Notes: generated by a model not told the origin, from the letters alone. A DNA stretch of 64,000 bases from Elusimicrobiaceae bacterium (GCA_016281355.1 JAEEIL010000026.1:1-64000); one strand, 5' to 3'. Shown: positions 8,171 through 17,608, counted from the first letter of the stretch. Made by a program: numbers and translations.

Positions 8171-10070
8171 CTAGGTAACCTTTAAAAATTGATGGTTTAA
8201 AAATATTATTTTTATCAAAAACTTTTTTAAGTTTCATTAAAGTTTCGTCTATTGTAAATTTATTTTTATTTGTTTTGCTTTTTATTTGTTCAGGTAATAA
8301 TCTTAAAGTAAATATAAGCGGTGCTCCAAATGCCCCTTGAGTACCTGCCATAAAGTGTATAAGGTCATATCCTGCAGCATTTTTTACATATTTTCCGCCT
8401 ACTGTAATTAACCCCTCACCGCATACAAATGTTAAACCTGTAACGTAGTCAGCAAACGCAGTATCTTTTCCGCTTAAAAACAGATCGAGCAAAGTACCCT
8501 TTTTTTGTGAAGTCGGTAAATAAAATTTTAGAGGGTTTAATTTCTTATTTAGGTCTTCAATCAAAGCATTTGCCTGTACGGTTAAAGTATAATTTTGTTT
8601 ATCAAAATCTATTATCTTATTTAGGGTTTTAATTTGCTTAAAATCAAATTCTTTAGTGCTTGTTGCATCGTCATAAAAATTTTGTGCCCAAGCCGGAATA
8701 TCCTGTTTTTTATTTTCGTAAAGCGGTAATATTTTTTGGGGGTTTAAAATATCTTTTTTATCTAGGGTATTTTTTATTTTTCTAAATAAGTTTAAAGTAT
8801 CGCGGTTAAAAAATATATTCATAGCAGCACGTTTCTGAATGGCTATCCCATGTTCTGCGCTAAGGGTTCCGCCTACACCGAAAATAAAATTATCGATTTC
8901 TTTTATGGCAAGTTTTATTTGGCTTGCTTCATAAGGATTATTGTCATCAAAAATGATATTTGGGTGTAAATTGCCGTCACCTGCGTGGAAAACAATAGTT
9001 CCCCTTAAATTATATTTCTTTAATATATTTTGCACAAACTCTACTGTCATGGCAAGTTTAGGGCGTTCTACTGCATAATCGTAAGAAACGAAACCGTTTG
9101 CCTGTTTTGCAAGTGCCAGTGCGGCTTTTGCCCGTGTGTTCCAAATTATTTCTAATTCCGATGCTGTCAAATTTGTTTTTATTTCTTTTGCTTTATTGTT
9201 TCTGAAGATATTTATTATCGGTTTTGTATCTTCGGAAATTTGTTTTTTATTTCCTTCAAGTTCCGCTATTAAAAGTGTTTTTAATTCAGTGTCTTTATAT
9301 GCGGTTAAGGCCAAAGCGTTTTCATCCATAACTTCCAAAGCACTCGGTATAAACCCTAAAGAAATTATTTTTTGCACGGCTTGCATTGTGTCTTTGAGGT
9401 TTGAAAATCCTGCAATTAAAGTTTCTTTATGTGTCGGTAACGGCGTAATTTTTACTTTTAATTTTGTAATAATACCCAGGGTACCCTCACTTTTTACAAG
9501 CAAGTGTAAAAGAGGGTTTTCTTTATTTAGATTAAGCGTCGTACCGTCCGCCAAAACAAGTTCCGCACCGAGTAAGTTTTGCATGCTGCCGCCATGTCTC
9601 AAACTACGTGCGCCGCCGGAATTTAAAGCAAAATTACCGCCGATAGTAGAAAATGTACGGCTTGCCGGGTCTGGTGCAAAAAAGAATCCAAGAGGTTCAA
9701 GTAAATCTTGTAAATCTTGGTTTATAACCCCACTTTCAACAATTGCATAATTTTCTTTTATATTTATTTCAAGTACCTTATCTAAGGCGGCCAAATTTAA
9801 AACAAAACCGCCTTTTAAAGGCAGGCAAGCGCCGTCGTGATTAGTGGCACTCATGCGGGCTGTTGCGGCAAAACCATACTTATTTAAAATTTGTAAAACA
9901 GGGGCAATTTGTCTGGTATTTTTGATATTTAAAACAGCTTCCGGCCTTGCCTTTAAAGGACTACTGTCATAACTGTTCAATAAAAGGTTCAATCTTGAAG
10001 TTAAAACATTTTTATCTCCAAGTATACTTGTAATCTCATTTAAAGCTTGTTTGAATTTTTTATCCCGCAT
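8151..10070 (-). CDS. FAD-linked oxidase, GlcD-GlcE-like fusion
   Basis: 639 residues. Residues 1 to about 430 are a complete GlcD/D-lactate dehydrogenase-type flavoprotein: FAD_binding_4 domain with GGNFALNSGGARSLRHG, then the FAD-oxidase C domain with VFHAGDGNLHPN and SAEHGIA near its end. Residues from about 475 onward look like a second, GlcE-type FAD-binding half (PTSQKKGTLLDLFLSG, then VGGKYVKNAAGYDLIHFMAG). It probably oxidises a 2-hydroxy acid and passes electrons to the iron-sulfur partner. Glycolate and lactate are both possible substrates. It diverges from the phosphoesterase gene with only 29 bases between starts. Confidence 0.8.
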   Translation of the reverse strand: MRDKKFKQALNEITSILGDKNVLTSRLNLLLNSYDSSPLKARPEAVLNIKNTRQIAPVLQILNKYGFAATARMSATNHDGACLPLKGGFVLNLAALDKVLEINIKENYAIVESGVINQDLQDLLEPLGFFFAPDPASRTFSTIGGNFALNSGGARSLRHGGSMQNLLGAELVLADGTTLNLNKENPLLHLLVKSEGTLGIITKLKVKITPLPTHKETLIAGFSNLKDTMQAVQKIISLGFIPSALEVMDENALALTAYKDTELKTLLIAELEGNKKQISEDTKPIINIFRNNKAKEIKTNLTASELEIIWNTRAKAALALAKQANGFVSYDYAVERPKLAMTVEFVQNILKKYNLRGTIVFHAGDGNLHPNIIFDDNNPYEASQIKLAIKEIDNFIFGVGGTLSAEHGIAIQKRAAMNIFFNRDTLNLFRKIKNTLDKKDILNPQKILPLYENKKQDIPAWAQNFYDDATSTKEFDFKQIKTLNKIIDFDKQNYTLTVQANALIEDLNKKLNPLKFYLPTSQKKGTLLDLFLSGKDTAFADYVTGLTFVCGEGLITVGGKYVKNAAGYDLIHFMAGTQGAFGAPLIFTLRLLPEQIKSKTNKNKFTIDETLMKLKKVFDKNNIFKPSIFKGYLDEETKL

Positions 10071-10087
10071 AAGCCTATACTAAATTG

Positions 10088-10099
10088 TATAATATTAGT
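10088..10099 (+). promoter_or_regulatory. Leaderless-type promoter, phosphoesterase gene
   Basis: A perfect TATAAT (10088-10093) is followed by six bases and then ATG at 10100; no Shine-Dalgarno is present. The expected transcription start coincides with the start codon. Confidence 0.6.
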
Positions 10100-10900
10100 A
10101 TGAGAAGAAAAAGCGGTAAAAAAGTAAAAAAAGTATTTATTATCGGTGATATTCATGGGGAATATCACGGTTTTGCCGCAATTTTGATTTTTGCGAAACT
10201 AATGAACCCGGAACTTAAATGGACCGGGAAACATAATGTTTTGGTCCAAATCGGTGATATTATTGATCGCGGGCTTTACTCAATACAGGCTGATAGGCTT
10301 TTGGATGTCTTGCAAAAAGAGGCCAAAAAAGCCGGCGGTAAAATTATCAGGCTTGTCGGAAACCATGAACTTGAGTTAATCAAAAAAAATTATGCTATAA
10401 CTTCTTTACCATACTTTCAAGTGGAAGAATATCGCAATAAACTTATTAAACAAATTGAAGAAGGAGCTTTGCAAGCAGCATATTATGCAAAAGGTTTTGT
10501 AATAACTCATGCCGGAATTTGTAACAACTTATATGATGTTCTCGCAAGTGAAATTAAGGATATTACCCCTGTAAAATTGGTTAAATATATAAATACTGTT
10601 TTTAAAAAAGCAGTTGCAGCCGGGAATTATACACATCCGATTTTTAATGTAAGTTATCTTCGCGGCGGCCCGAATTCTTATGGCGGTATATTTTGGGAAG
10701 ACTTAAGATACTTAATAAAAAACTATGACAGGGTACCGTTTAAACAGATTTTAGGGCATACGCGCATAAAAGAAATTTTTAAAACTAAAGACGGTAAAAT
10801 TGTGGAAATAGATATAGGCTTAAATAAAGTTTTGGAAGGTACTTATTCTTACCCCGTTATAAATCAAAAGAAAAAGTTAATCTTCAAAAAGGTGATATAA
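10100..10900 (+). CDS. Metallophosphoesterase, Ser/Thr phosphatase-like
   Basis: 266 residues with the complete calcineurin-like metal-binding set in order: GDIHGEYHG, GDIIDRG, GNHE, a single H in ITHAG and GHTR. The spacing and the insert between GNHE and ITHAG resemble the Shewanella-like bacterial Ser/Thr phosphatases. The substrate is not known. I choose the ATG at 10100; an in-frame TTG at 10085 lies before the -10 box and would be upstream of the transcript start. mazG follows after one base. Confidence 0.8.
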   Translation: MRRKSGKKVKKVFIIGDIHGEYHGFAAILIFAKLMNPELKWTGKHNVLVQIGDIIDRGLYSIQADRLLDVLQKEAKKAGGKIIRLVGNHELELIKKNYAITSLPYFQVEEYRNKLIKQIEEGALQAAYYAKGFVITHAGICNNLYDVLASEIKDITPVKLVKYINTVFKKAVAAGNYTHPIFNVSYLRGGPNSYGGIFWEDLRYLIKNYDRVPFKQILGHTRIKEIFKTKDGKIVEIDIGLNKVLEGTYSYPVINQKKKLIFKKVI

Positions 10901-10901
10901 A

Positions 10902-11315
10902 ATGAAAAAGGCATCTGTTTTGTTCGAAGAAATAAATCATACTTTAAAAGTTTTAAGAAGCCCTAAAGGTTGCAAATGGGACCGTGCACAAACGCATGAA
11001 AGTTTAATTAAAAATTTAAAAGAAGAAAGCCAAGAAGTTATTAACGCTATAAAAAACAAAGATGATGAAAATTTGTGCGAGGAACTCGGTGATTTGCTTT
11101 TACAAGTTTTGTTCCATGCACATATCGCACAAGAACAAAAACGTTTTACTTTAGCGCAAATTATAAATGGTTTAAACAAGAAACTTATCCGCCGCCATCC
11201 GCATGTGTTTGGTAATAAAAAAGCAAGTACCCCAGAAGAAGCACTTGCTATGTGGAAAGCCGCTAAAGCCAAAGAGAAAGCCCTAAAAGCTCGTAAAAAA
11301 TCTAAGCAAAAATAA
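10902..11315 (+). CDS. mazG: MazG nucleoside triphosphate pyrophosphohydrolase, single domain
   Basis: 137 residues, half the size of E. coli MazG, containing one complete MazG fold. The metal-binding helices carry KEESQEV and EELGDLLLQVLFHA, followed by IRRHPHVFG. It hydrolyses NTPs or dNTPs to monophosphates, a house-cleaning or stress role. The lysine-rich tail overlaps the end of the convergent membrane protein gene by 14 bases. The ribosome site AAGGTGAT lies inside the end of the preceding gene, so the two are cotranslated. Confidence 0.9.
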   Translation: MKKASVLFEEINHTLKVLRSPKGCKWDRAQTHESLIKNLKEESQEVINAIKNKDDENLCEELGDLLLQVLFHAHIAQEQKRFTLAQIINGLNKKLIRRHPHVFGNKKASTPEEALAMWKAAKAKEKALKARKKSKQK

Positions 11316-11859
11316 GCCAAACAATGGCACTTATCAATATAAAAATTGTCGCGAAGAAACAAATAATTGATGGTACAAAAGAAATGACAAGGGCAAGGAA
11401 AGTCATTTTTTTGTTAAGGCCGTAAGCATGTTTCATCATATACAAAACGAAAAATAATTGCAATAATAAAACAACAAAAGCAGCCAAACCTTTGCATGAA
11501 TGTAATGCCGGTATATTTAAGGCAATTAAAGAAAATGCAACTAACAAAGTTTTTGCGAATTCAGAAAGCCCAAGCAATACAAATAAGCCTGCCGCACGCC
11601 CACGCCCTGTGGTAAGTTCCAAAAACAAATGTGCAGTTGCGGCAAAGAAAAAACTTATACATACATTAAAAAACAAAATGAACAGAAAGCGTAAAATAAA
11701 ACCCGCCAAACTTGTTTGTGATGTTAAAGCATGTGCAAGTACTATGCTAAATGCTCCTACACAGTAACCGATGAAAGCAAGTTTAAGTTTACGCTCTTGC
11801 ATAACTTGGTTTATGGTAGAACCCGGTTTTAAAACGAAATTAAAAAGAGTAGAAAACAT
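11302..11859 (-). CDS. Yip1-like integral membrane protein
   Basis: 185 residues with about five hydrophobic membrane segments and no catalytic motifs. The start (FNFVLKPGSTINQVM) and the alternating membrane layout resemble bacterial Yip1-domain proteins. The function is unknown. An AGGGG ribosome site precedes the ATG, and it lies eight bases after sppA on the same strand, so it is probably cotranscribed with that protease. Confidence 0.55.
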   Translation of the reverse strand: MFSTLFNFVLKPGSTINQVMQERKLKLAFIGYCVGAFSIVLAHALTSQTSLAGFILRFLFILFFNVCISFFFAATAHLFLELTTGRGRAAGLFVLLGLSEFAKTLLVAFSLIALNIPALHSCKGLAAFVVLLLQLFFVLYMMKHAYGLNKKMTFLALVISFVPSIICFFATIFILISAIVWLIFA

Positions 11860-11867
11860 AAATACCC

Positions 11868-12995
11868 CTATAAATTAAGCATGTAAGCCAAAGCCGGTGT
11901 TCGCGGTTTTGTAATTTGTTTTAAAGCGAGTGAACTTTCCGCTAAATTTGAAAAAGGCAAAAAGAAGTCTTCCATAAATTTGCTTCTTTGATTTAATATT
12001 TTAATATCTTTTATCCCTGTAAGTTCGCTTAGATATTCTTTTGCTTTTTCTTCACCGCCAAGGCCATCAATAAGGCCAAGTGTTTGGGCTTTTGCACCTG
12101 TAAAAATACGACCGTCTGCATAAACTCTTAAAGTATTTACATTAACATTTGGGCGGCCATTCTTTACCGCTTCAAAAAATTGCTGATAGGTTTCATCAAT
12201 CATTTCCTGTAAAAGCAATTTTTGTTCCTGGGTAAGTTCTTTATAAATTGCCCCTATATCTTTGTTTTGCCCACTTTTAACTGCATTAAAATCAACACCG
12301 ATTTTTTTAAGCAATTCCTGTGCATTTGTTGTTTGCATTATTACACCGATAGAACCAGTCATGGTTCCCGGTTGTGCAACAATTTTATCTGCAGCCATTG
12401 CGATATAAAAACCGCCACTTGCTGCGACATCACGCATTAAAGCTACAACTGGTTTCTTTTGGGAACGGAAATAATTTAATGCATTATAAATATCTTGCAC
12501 GGCTGCTACTGTACCGCCGGGGGAATTAATGTCAAGTAATAAAGCCTTAACTTCTTTTTTGTCGGCAAGTTCTCTTATACGGCGTGCGATACTGGAAGCA
12601 TTTTGTTTGCTGGAAAAGGCATTATTGTCACTGCTTTCTGATATTTCACCGCGAATATTAACTACAACAGCCCCTTCTTTAGAACTTGAACTCTTGAAAA
12701 AATTTATTGATTGTTCTTTTTCTGATTTTTCTTCAACAAATTGCGGTGCCCTATTATTCGGATTTATAACTAAATATATGCCACTTATCATAGAGCAGGT
12801 AAAAACGACACAAAGTGCTATGAGCCAAACTTTTATCATAAATAATTCTTTATTGTGTTTTTCCTTTTCATCCATCTCTTTAACTTGCGGAATCTGACCT
12901 TCTATAAAAGAAGTCATAGTCGGTATTTCGCCAATTCTTTCTATTTCAGGCTTATTATTTTCAGCATCTTTTTGCTTTTGATTTTCTTCTGCCAT
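11868..12995 (-). CDS. sppA: Signal peptide peptidase SppA
   Basis: 375 residues, the short single-domain type. A cytoplasmic N-terminal stretch of about 50 residues precedes one membrane segment (near 52-75). The S49 protease domain then has DINSPGGTV, the nucleophile serine in RDVAASGGFYIA, GSIGVIMQ, and the catalytic lysine in VKSGQNKDIG. It degrades cleaved signal peptides in the membrane. A clear AAGGAGAT lies before the ATG. It diverges from dapA. Confidence 0.93.
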   Translation of the reverse strand: MAEENQKQKDAENNKPEIERIGEIPTMTSFIEGQIPQVKEMDEKEKHNKELFMIKVWLIALCVVFTCSMISGIYLVINPNNRAPQFVEEKSEKEQSINFFKSSSSKEGAVVVNIRGEISESSDNNAFSSKQNASSIARRIRELADKKEVKALLLDINSPGGTVAAVQDIYNALNYFRSQKKPVVALMRDVAASGGFYIAMAADKIVAQPGTMTGSIGVIMQTTNAQELLKKIGVDFNAVKSGQNKDIGAIYKELTQEQKLLLQEMIDETYQQFFEAVKNGRPNVNVNTLRVYADGRIFTGAKAQTLGLIDGLGGEEKAKEYLSELTGIKDIKILNQRSKFMEDFFLPFSNLAESSLALKQITKPRTPALAYMLNL

Positions 12996-13055
12996 AAAAT
13001 CTCCTTAAAAAACTTGTCTATATAAATGATACAATTTATTTTGGAGGATTTGCCA

Positions 13056-13940
13056 ATGTTTAAAGGAATCTTTGTTGCTTTAATTACCCCTTTTGAAGCG
13101 GGGCAAGTTAATTATAAGGCACTTGCCGGTTTAATTGAAAGGCAAATTGCCGCAGGTGTAAACGGGTTTTGTTTGTTGGGTACCACTGCCGAACCACCGG
13201 CCTTAACAAATAAAGAAAAAGAAGAAATTTTAGCCTTTTGTACAAAACAAATAAATGGTCGGGCAAAAATTATTGTGGGTGTAGGGGCGAACTCAACGGC
13301 ACATACCTTGGAAAATATTAAAATCGCCTCCAAATTTAACCCGGATGCTTATTTGGTAGTAACTCCTTATTACAATAAGCCCAATTTAAGTGGTATGATA
13401 GGGCATTTTACCGCTGTTGCCGATGAAGCAAAAAAACCGCTTGTTTTGTATCATATACCTTCAAGAACCGGGCAGCGATTGAGTATTGATTTTTTAGGTA
13501 AACTTTTGGAAGCAGTCCCCCAAATAAAAGCAATAAAAGAGGCTGATTATGATATCGCCCGTGTGGTGAAAGCGAGAACTTTATTTGGCGATAAAGTTGA
13601 GTTTTTAGGCGGCAATGACGATTTGTGGCCTGCTTTAATGGGGCTTAATTTCCCCGGGTTAATAAGTGCAGCCGGTAATATTTTGGCACCTGCCTTTGTT
13701 AAAATGCAAAAATTATTTTTAGAAGGTAAAACACAGGAAAGTATGAAAGTTTTCAAACAAGCATATCCTTTAATTGAAGCATTATTTTTTGAAGTTAACC
13801 CCACTTGCGTTAAATATGCATTGTCTTGCATTGGGTTATGTACAGAAGAAGTCCGCTTACCGCTTGGCTTGCTTCAAGCAGAAACACAGCAAAAAATAAA
13901 ACAAATTTTGGCTGATACTCCTAAGGAGTTAATTATATGA
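13056..13940 (+). CDS. dapA: 4-hydroxy-tetrahydrodipicolinate synthase
   Basis: 294 residues. Condenses aspartate semialdehyde with pyruvate, the first step of the lysine/DAP branch. The TIM barrel shows GTTAEPPALT near the N-terminus, the catalytic tyrosine in LYHIPSRTG (near residue 132) and the Schiff-base lysine in IKAIKEAD (near 160). An ATG at 13026 is in frame, but TTGGAGGA at 13041-13048 fits the ATG at 13056. GTTAEPP differs slightly from the usual GTTGE-(S/A)-xT, so a related NAL-family aldolase is a remote alternative; the operon context favours DapA. Overlaps lysC by four bases. Confidence 0.93.
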   Translation: MFKGIFVALITPFEAGQVNYKALAGLIERQIAAGVNGFCLLGTTAEPPALTNKEKEEILAFCTKQINGRAKIIVGVGANSTAHTLENIKIASKFNPDAYLVVTPYYNKPNLSGMIGHFTAVADEAKKPLVLYHIPSRTGQRLSIDFLGKLLEAVPQIKAIKEADYDIARVVKARTLFGDKVEFLGGNDDLWPALMGLNFPGLISAAGNILAPAFVKMQKLFLEGKTQESMKVFKQAYPLIEALFFEVNPTCVKYALSCIGLCTEEVRLPLGLLQAETQQKIKQILADTPKELII

Positions 13941-14665
13941 GACAAGTTTCTGTAATGAAATTCGGTGGCAACACACTTGCCAATAAAGAGAAAATTTGGC
14001 TTGCAGTTTCCTTAATCAAAAAGCGTTGGGATGCCGGCTTGCAACCGATAATTGTTGCATCTGCTAACGGAAATATGACAGATATTTTGCTTGATAATGC
14101 TTACTCCCTCAGTAAAAATCCAAATAAGCGTGAACTAGATATGTTAATAACTACCGGTGAGCGTATAAGTGTGGCTTTGCTTTCTATTGCTCTAAATGAA
14201 GCAGGTTTGCCTGCAGTTAGTTTAACAGGTTCTCAAATCGGTTTAACGACATCTTCCGAACATGTCGGTGCAGAAATTAAAGGTTTAAAAAGTGACCGTC
14301 TTGCCAAGGAACTTGAAAAAAATCATATTCCGATAATTGCCGGTTTTCAGGGTATTGGGGAAAATAAAGAAATTACTACTTTAAAACGCGGCGGTTCAGA
14401 TGTTTCCGCAGTTTTTATTGCAGCAAGCGAGGGTGCAAATTTCGTGGAAATGATTAAAGATGTTGATGGCGTTTATGATAAAGACCCAAATAAAGATAAA
14501 ACCGCCCAAAAATTAAACTTAATGGATTTTGATGTTATGTATAAACTTGCTTTGGAAGGTGCGAATGTTTTGCACCCCGATGCAATTAAACTTGCAAAAG
14601 AAAAAAATATTGAAATACGCATTGTTTACTATAAAACGGGCGAAGTGGGGACGATAATAAAATGA
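13937..14665 (+). CDS. lysC: Aspartate kinase, catalytic domain only
   Basis: 242 residues consisting of the amino-acid kinase fold alone. KFGGNT at the N-terminus, TTGERISVALL, KRGGSDVSAV and KDVDGVYDKDP are the aspartokinase motifs. Normal aspartokinases are 400 residues or more, with C-terminal ACT domains that bind lysine or threonine; these are absent, so feedback inhibition at this enzyme is not expected unless a separate ACT protein exists. It overlaps both neighbours by four bases (ATGA-type), within the dap operon. Confidence 0.85.
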   Translation: MRQVSVMKFGGNTLANKEKIWLAVSLIKKRWDAGLQPIIVASANGNMTDILLDNAYSLSKNPNKRELDMLITTGERISVALLSIALNEAGLPAVSLTGSQIGLTTSSEHVGAEIKGLKSDRLAKELEKNHIPIIAGFQGIGENKEITTLKRGGSDVSAVFIAASEGANFVEMIKDVDGVYDKDPNKDKTAQKLNLMDFDVMYKLALEGANVLHPDAIKLAKEKNIEIRIVYYKTGEVGTIIK

Positions 14666-15552
14666 TTACGATAGGTGTGTTTGGCGTTCGCGGTATTGTG
14701 GGGCAGTTGATGTTAAAACAACTTGAGCAATCCCCGTATACAAAAAATTATAAAGTACTCGGTTTCGGCCGTCAGGATAAACCTCAAAAAGTTGATATTG
14801 CAATTTTATGTACTGATGAAACAGTCAGCCCACAACTTGCACCTGAACTTAAAAATTACGCAAAGTTTGTTATTGATATGTCTTCATACTTTCGTCAAAA
14901 AGAAGGCGTACCATTGGTTATACCGGAAATTAATGCTAATACAATAACAAAAGATACATGGCTTATTGCAAGCCCGAATTGTACAGTTACCGGGTTAGTG
15001 TTGGCTCTGAATCCACTTAAAAAATATTATACTTTGGAAGAAGTGTTTTCATCATCCTACCAAGCAATCTCAGGCGGTGGCAAAAAACTTTTGGAAGAAT
15101 TTGAAAACCCGAATTCCTTATACCGTGCAAATTGTGTACCCTTAATCGGTAGTGTTAAAGACAATGGTTTTACTTCTGAAGAATTGAAAGGTATTTATGA
15201 GGCTAAAAAGATTTTGGGTTTACCTAATTTAAGGGTGTTTTCACATACTGTTAGGGTTCCGGTTAAAGTTTCGCACGGTTTAACAATAACTTTGCGTGCG
15301 AAAGAAGAATTTAATATGCAGACATTACCTGATATTTTGCGTTCACAAAAAGGTGTTGTTTTAGACGGTAAAGTTTACACAAATAAAGAAGTTGAAGGTA
15401 GGGGGGAAGCCTTTATTTCAAGGCTTCGCCAAGATATTGAAGATAAGCACGTTATACATTTTTGGTGTGTGTGCGATAATTTGTTAAAAGGCGCAGCTTT
15501 AAACGGTCGCCAAATAGCAGATTATTTGTTTGAGGAATTTTTTAATGACTAA
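14662..15552 (+). CDS. asd: Aspartate-semialdehyde dehydrogenase
   Basis: 296 residues, shorter than the usual 330-370. An N-terminal Rossmann motif (GVFGVRGIVGQ) and the catalytic cysteine 107 in ASPNCT are clear, with SYQAISGGGKKLLEEF and SHTVRVPVKVSHG in the substrate half. It reduces aspartyl phosphate to the semialdehyde used by dapA. The loop after the nucleotide motif is shortened, which accounts for the small size. It overlaps dapB by eight bases. Confidence 0.9.
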   Translation: MITIGVFGVRGIVGQLMLKQLEQSPYTKNYKVLGFGRQDKPQKVDIAILCTDETVSPQLAPELKNYAKFVIDMSSYFRQKEGVPLVIPEINANTITKDTWLIASPNCTVTGLVLALNPLKKYYTLEEVFSSSYQAISGGGKKLLEEFENPNSLYRANCVPLIGSVKDNGFTSEELKGIYEAKKILGLPNLRVFSHTVRVPVKVSHGLTITLRAKEEFNMQTLPDILRSQKGVVLDGKVYTNKEVEGRGEAFISRLRQDIEDKHVIHFWCVCDNLLKGAALNGRQIADYLFEEFFND

Positions 15553-16198
15553 AGTTTTAGTAAACGGTGCGCAAGGCAAAATGGGGCAACTAATTTGCCA
15601 AATACTTGAGCGCGATAATTTTGAAGTTTTTACGAGGGAAGTCGGTGATAAAACTTGTGAGGAAACCGCTCTGGTAATTGATTTTTCTTCCCCTCAAGGT
15701 GCGGAAGAAAGTTATAAACTTGCCAAAAAGTTTAATGCGGCTTTTTTATGCGGAACCACAAATTTACCGCGTGGTTTAGTTGCCGCTTTTGAAGCGGAAA
15801 AACAAATACCTTTATTTTATGCACCGAACGTCAGTATCGGTGTGGCTTTGTTTAAAGAATTATTGCTTGAAGCTAAAAAAATGTATAAAGGTTACACTTT
15901 AGCTTTGCATGAAATTCATCATACACAAAAAAAGGATGCCCCAAGCGGTACTGCCAAAAATTTGGCTGCCGCTTTAAATATGGCACAAGACCAAATCACT
16001 TATGAACGTATCGGGCAAGTACCGGGAACGCATACTTTAACATTAACTTCACCGAGTAAAGATGAAGAAATAATTTTAACCCATAAGGTTTTGGACAGGA
16101 AAATGCTTGCCCAAAGTGCCGTAAGGGTGTCTGTTTGGCTTTTGAAACAAAAAGCAGGTTTTTATAATATGAATAAATTTTTAGAGGGATTAAAATGA
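15545..16198 (+). CDS. dapB: 4-hydroxy-tetrahydrodipicolinate reductase
   Basis: 217 residues, a compact DapB. The N-terminal nucleotide motif is NGAQGKMGQ; the catalytic block HEIHHTQKKDAPSGTA is complete. The gene starts inside the end of asd: the ATG at 15545 is preceded by TGAGGA at 15531-15536, whereas the in-frame TTG at 15530 has no such site. Its stop overlaps the Mur ligase start by four bases, linking diaminopimelate supply directly to wall-precursor synthesis. Confidence 0.92.
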   Translation: MTKVLVNGAQGKMGQLICQILERDNFEVFTREVGDKTCEETALVIDFSSPQGAEESYKLAKKFNAAFLCGTTNLPRGLVAAFEAEKQIPLFYAPNVSIGVALFKELLLEAKKMYKGYTLALHEIHHTQKKDAPSGTAKNLAAALNMAQDQITYERIGQVPGTHTLTLTSPSKDEEIILTHKVLDRKMLAQSAVRVSVWLLKQKAGFYNMNKFLEGLK

Positions 16199-17601
16199 AA
16201 ATACATTTTGTAGGTGTTGGCGGAATCGGTATGAGTGCTTTGGCCCAGTTGCACGCCATGGGCGGTGATGAAGTAACCGGTTCAGATCGTTTAATAAATA
16301 AAGGTTTTACGGATTTACCTATTTGGCAAACTTTAAAGAAATTAGGCGTAAAATTATATCCGCAAGATGGCAGCGGTATAACTGAAGATACGGATGCTGT
16401 TGTCTTAACATCAGCAATTGAACCTGATAATATTGAAATTAAAATCGCTAAAAAATATAGCATTCCTTTAATTCACCGTTCCGAACTTTTGGCGAAACAT
16501 GTTAAGGAAAATAAAACTATTGCAATTTCCGGTACTTCCGGTAAAAGTACAACAAGTGCTATGATGTTTGAAGTCTTAAAAGCAGCCGGCAAAGATCCTT
16601 CTTTAATTACAGGCGGTGTTTTGCTTTCGCTTCAAAAGGAAGGTTATTTCGGTAATGTCTACCGAGGTAAAACTTCTTGGCTTGTTATTGAAGCCGATGA
16701 GTCTGACGGGACTTTGGTTAACTATCATCCTCAAATCGGGGTTATGCTTAATTTAGCACATGATCATAAAGACATTTCAATTTTGAAAGGTTATTTTCAA
16801 AAGTTCAGTATTAACTGCAAAAAACTTATTGTAAATGCTGAGGAAGACCATTTAAAGGAACTTTTAGGCCCTGCCAAAACTTTTGGTTTGCATCACGGAA
16901 ATACACATGCCGAAAATGTTAAACTTGACGGTTTCGGTTCAACTTTTACGGTTGATGGGGTTGATTTTAAACTTAATCTTCCGGGCGAACACTATATTAA
17001 AGATGCACTTGCAGTTATTGCTGTAGCTAAAGAGATGAATATTGACTTGAAAGTTGTGTCTGCGGCACTTGAGAATTTTAAAGGGGTGTACCGCCGTTTT
17101 AATTCTATTGCAAATATTAACGGCATTGAAATTATTGACGATTTCGCTCATAACCCGCATAAACTTTCCGCCACTTTAAAAGCAGCACATCTGAGAGGGA
17201 AAAGATTGCAAGTGTTTTTCCAACCTCATGCTTTTACTTCAATACAAATTTTACTTAAAGAGTTTATTGAGTGTTTTAGTGAAAATATTAAACCCGAAGA
17301 CACTTTATATTTAGGTGAAGTTTATTATCCGGGCGGAACTATACCGGAGCATATTTCGGCAAATTTAGTTTACCAAGGTTTAAAACACTTAGGTGTAAGT
17401 GCAGTTTATACACCTTGCCGTAATGAAGCAGCAGCCTTAATTGCTGCAAAAGCAAAAGAGGGAGATGTCGTTTTGGTACTCGGTGCAAGGGATCCGACAT
17501 TAACAGATTTTGCTAAACAAATTGCAGAGAAAATTAAAAATAGAGATACAAAAATAAGCCCCTGCAAAACTTGTTTGCTAAATACTAAAAAGATTGTTTA
17601 G
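16195..17601 (+). CDS. Mur ligase family protein, MurC/Mpl-like
   Basis: 468 residues with all three Mur ligase domains: FVGVGGIGMSALA at the N-terminus, the ATP loop ISGTSGKSTT (about 111-120), EADESDGTL and the C-terminal domain starting near IIDDFAHNPHKL. MurC adds L-Ala to UDP-MurNAc; Mpl adds recycled tripeptide. The usual D-D-(F/Y)-A/G-H-H-P block has its second histidine replaced by asparagine, and a cysteine pair (KTCLLN region) ends the protein. Position at the end of a dap operon suggests a wall-peptide role, but MurC and Mpl cannot be separated by eye. Confidence 0.75.
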   Translation: MKIHFVGVGGIGMSALAQLHAMGGDEVTGSDRLINKGFTDLPIWQTLKKLGVKLYPQDGSGITEDTDAVVLTSAIEPDNIEIKIAKKYSIPLIHRSELLAKHVKENKTIAISGTSGKSTTSAMMFEVLKAAGKDPSLITGGVLLSLQKEGYFGNVYRGKTSWLVIEADESDGTLVNYHPQIGVMLNLAHDHKDISILKGYFQKFSINCKKLIVNAEEDHLKELLGPAKTFGLHHGNTHAENVKLDGFGSTFTVDGVDFKLNLPGEHYIKDALAVIAVAKEMNIDLKVVSAALENFKGVYRRFNSIANINGIEIIDDFAHNPHKLSATLKAAHLRGKRLQVFFQPHAFTSIQILLKEFIECFSENIKPEDTLYLGEVYYPGGTIPEHISANLVYQGLKHLGVSAVYTPCRNEAAALIAAKAKEGDVVLVLGARDPTLTDFAKQIAEKIKNRDTKISPCKTCLLNTKKIV

Positions 17602-17608
17602 GAGAATT

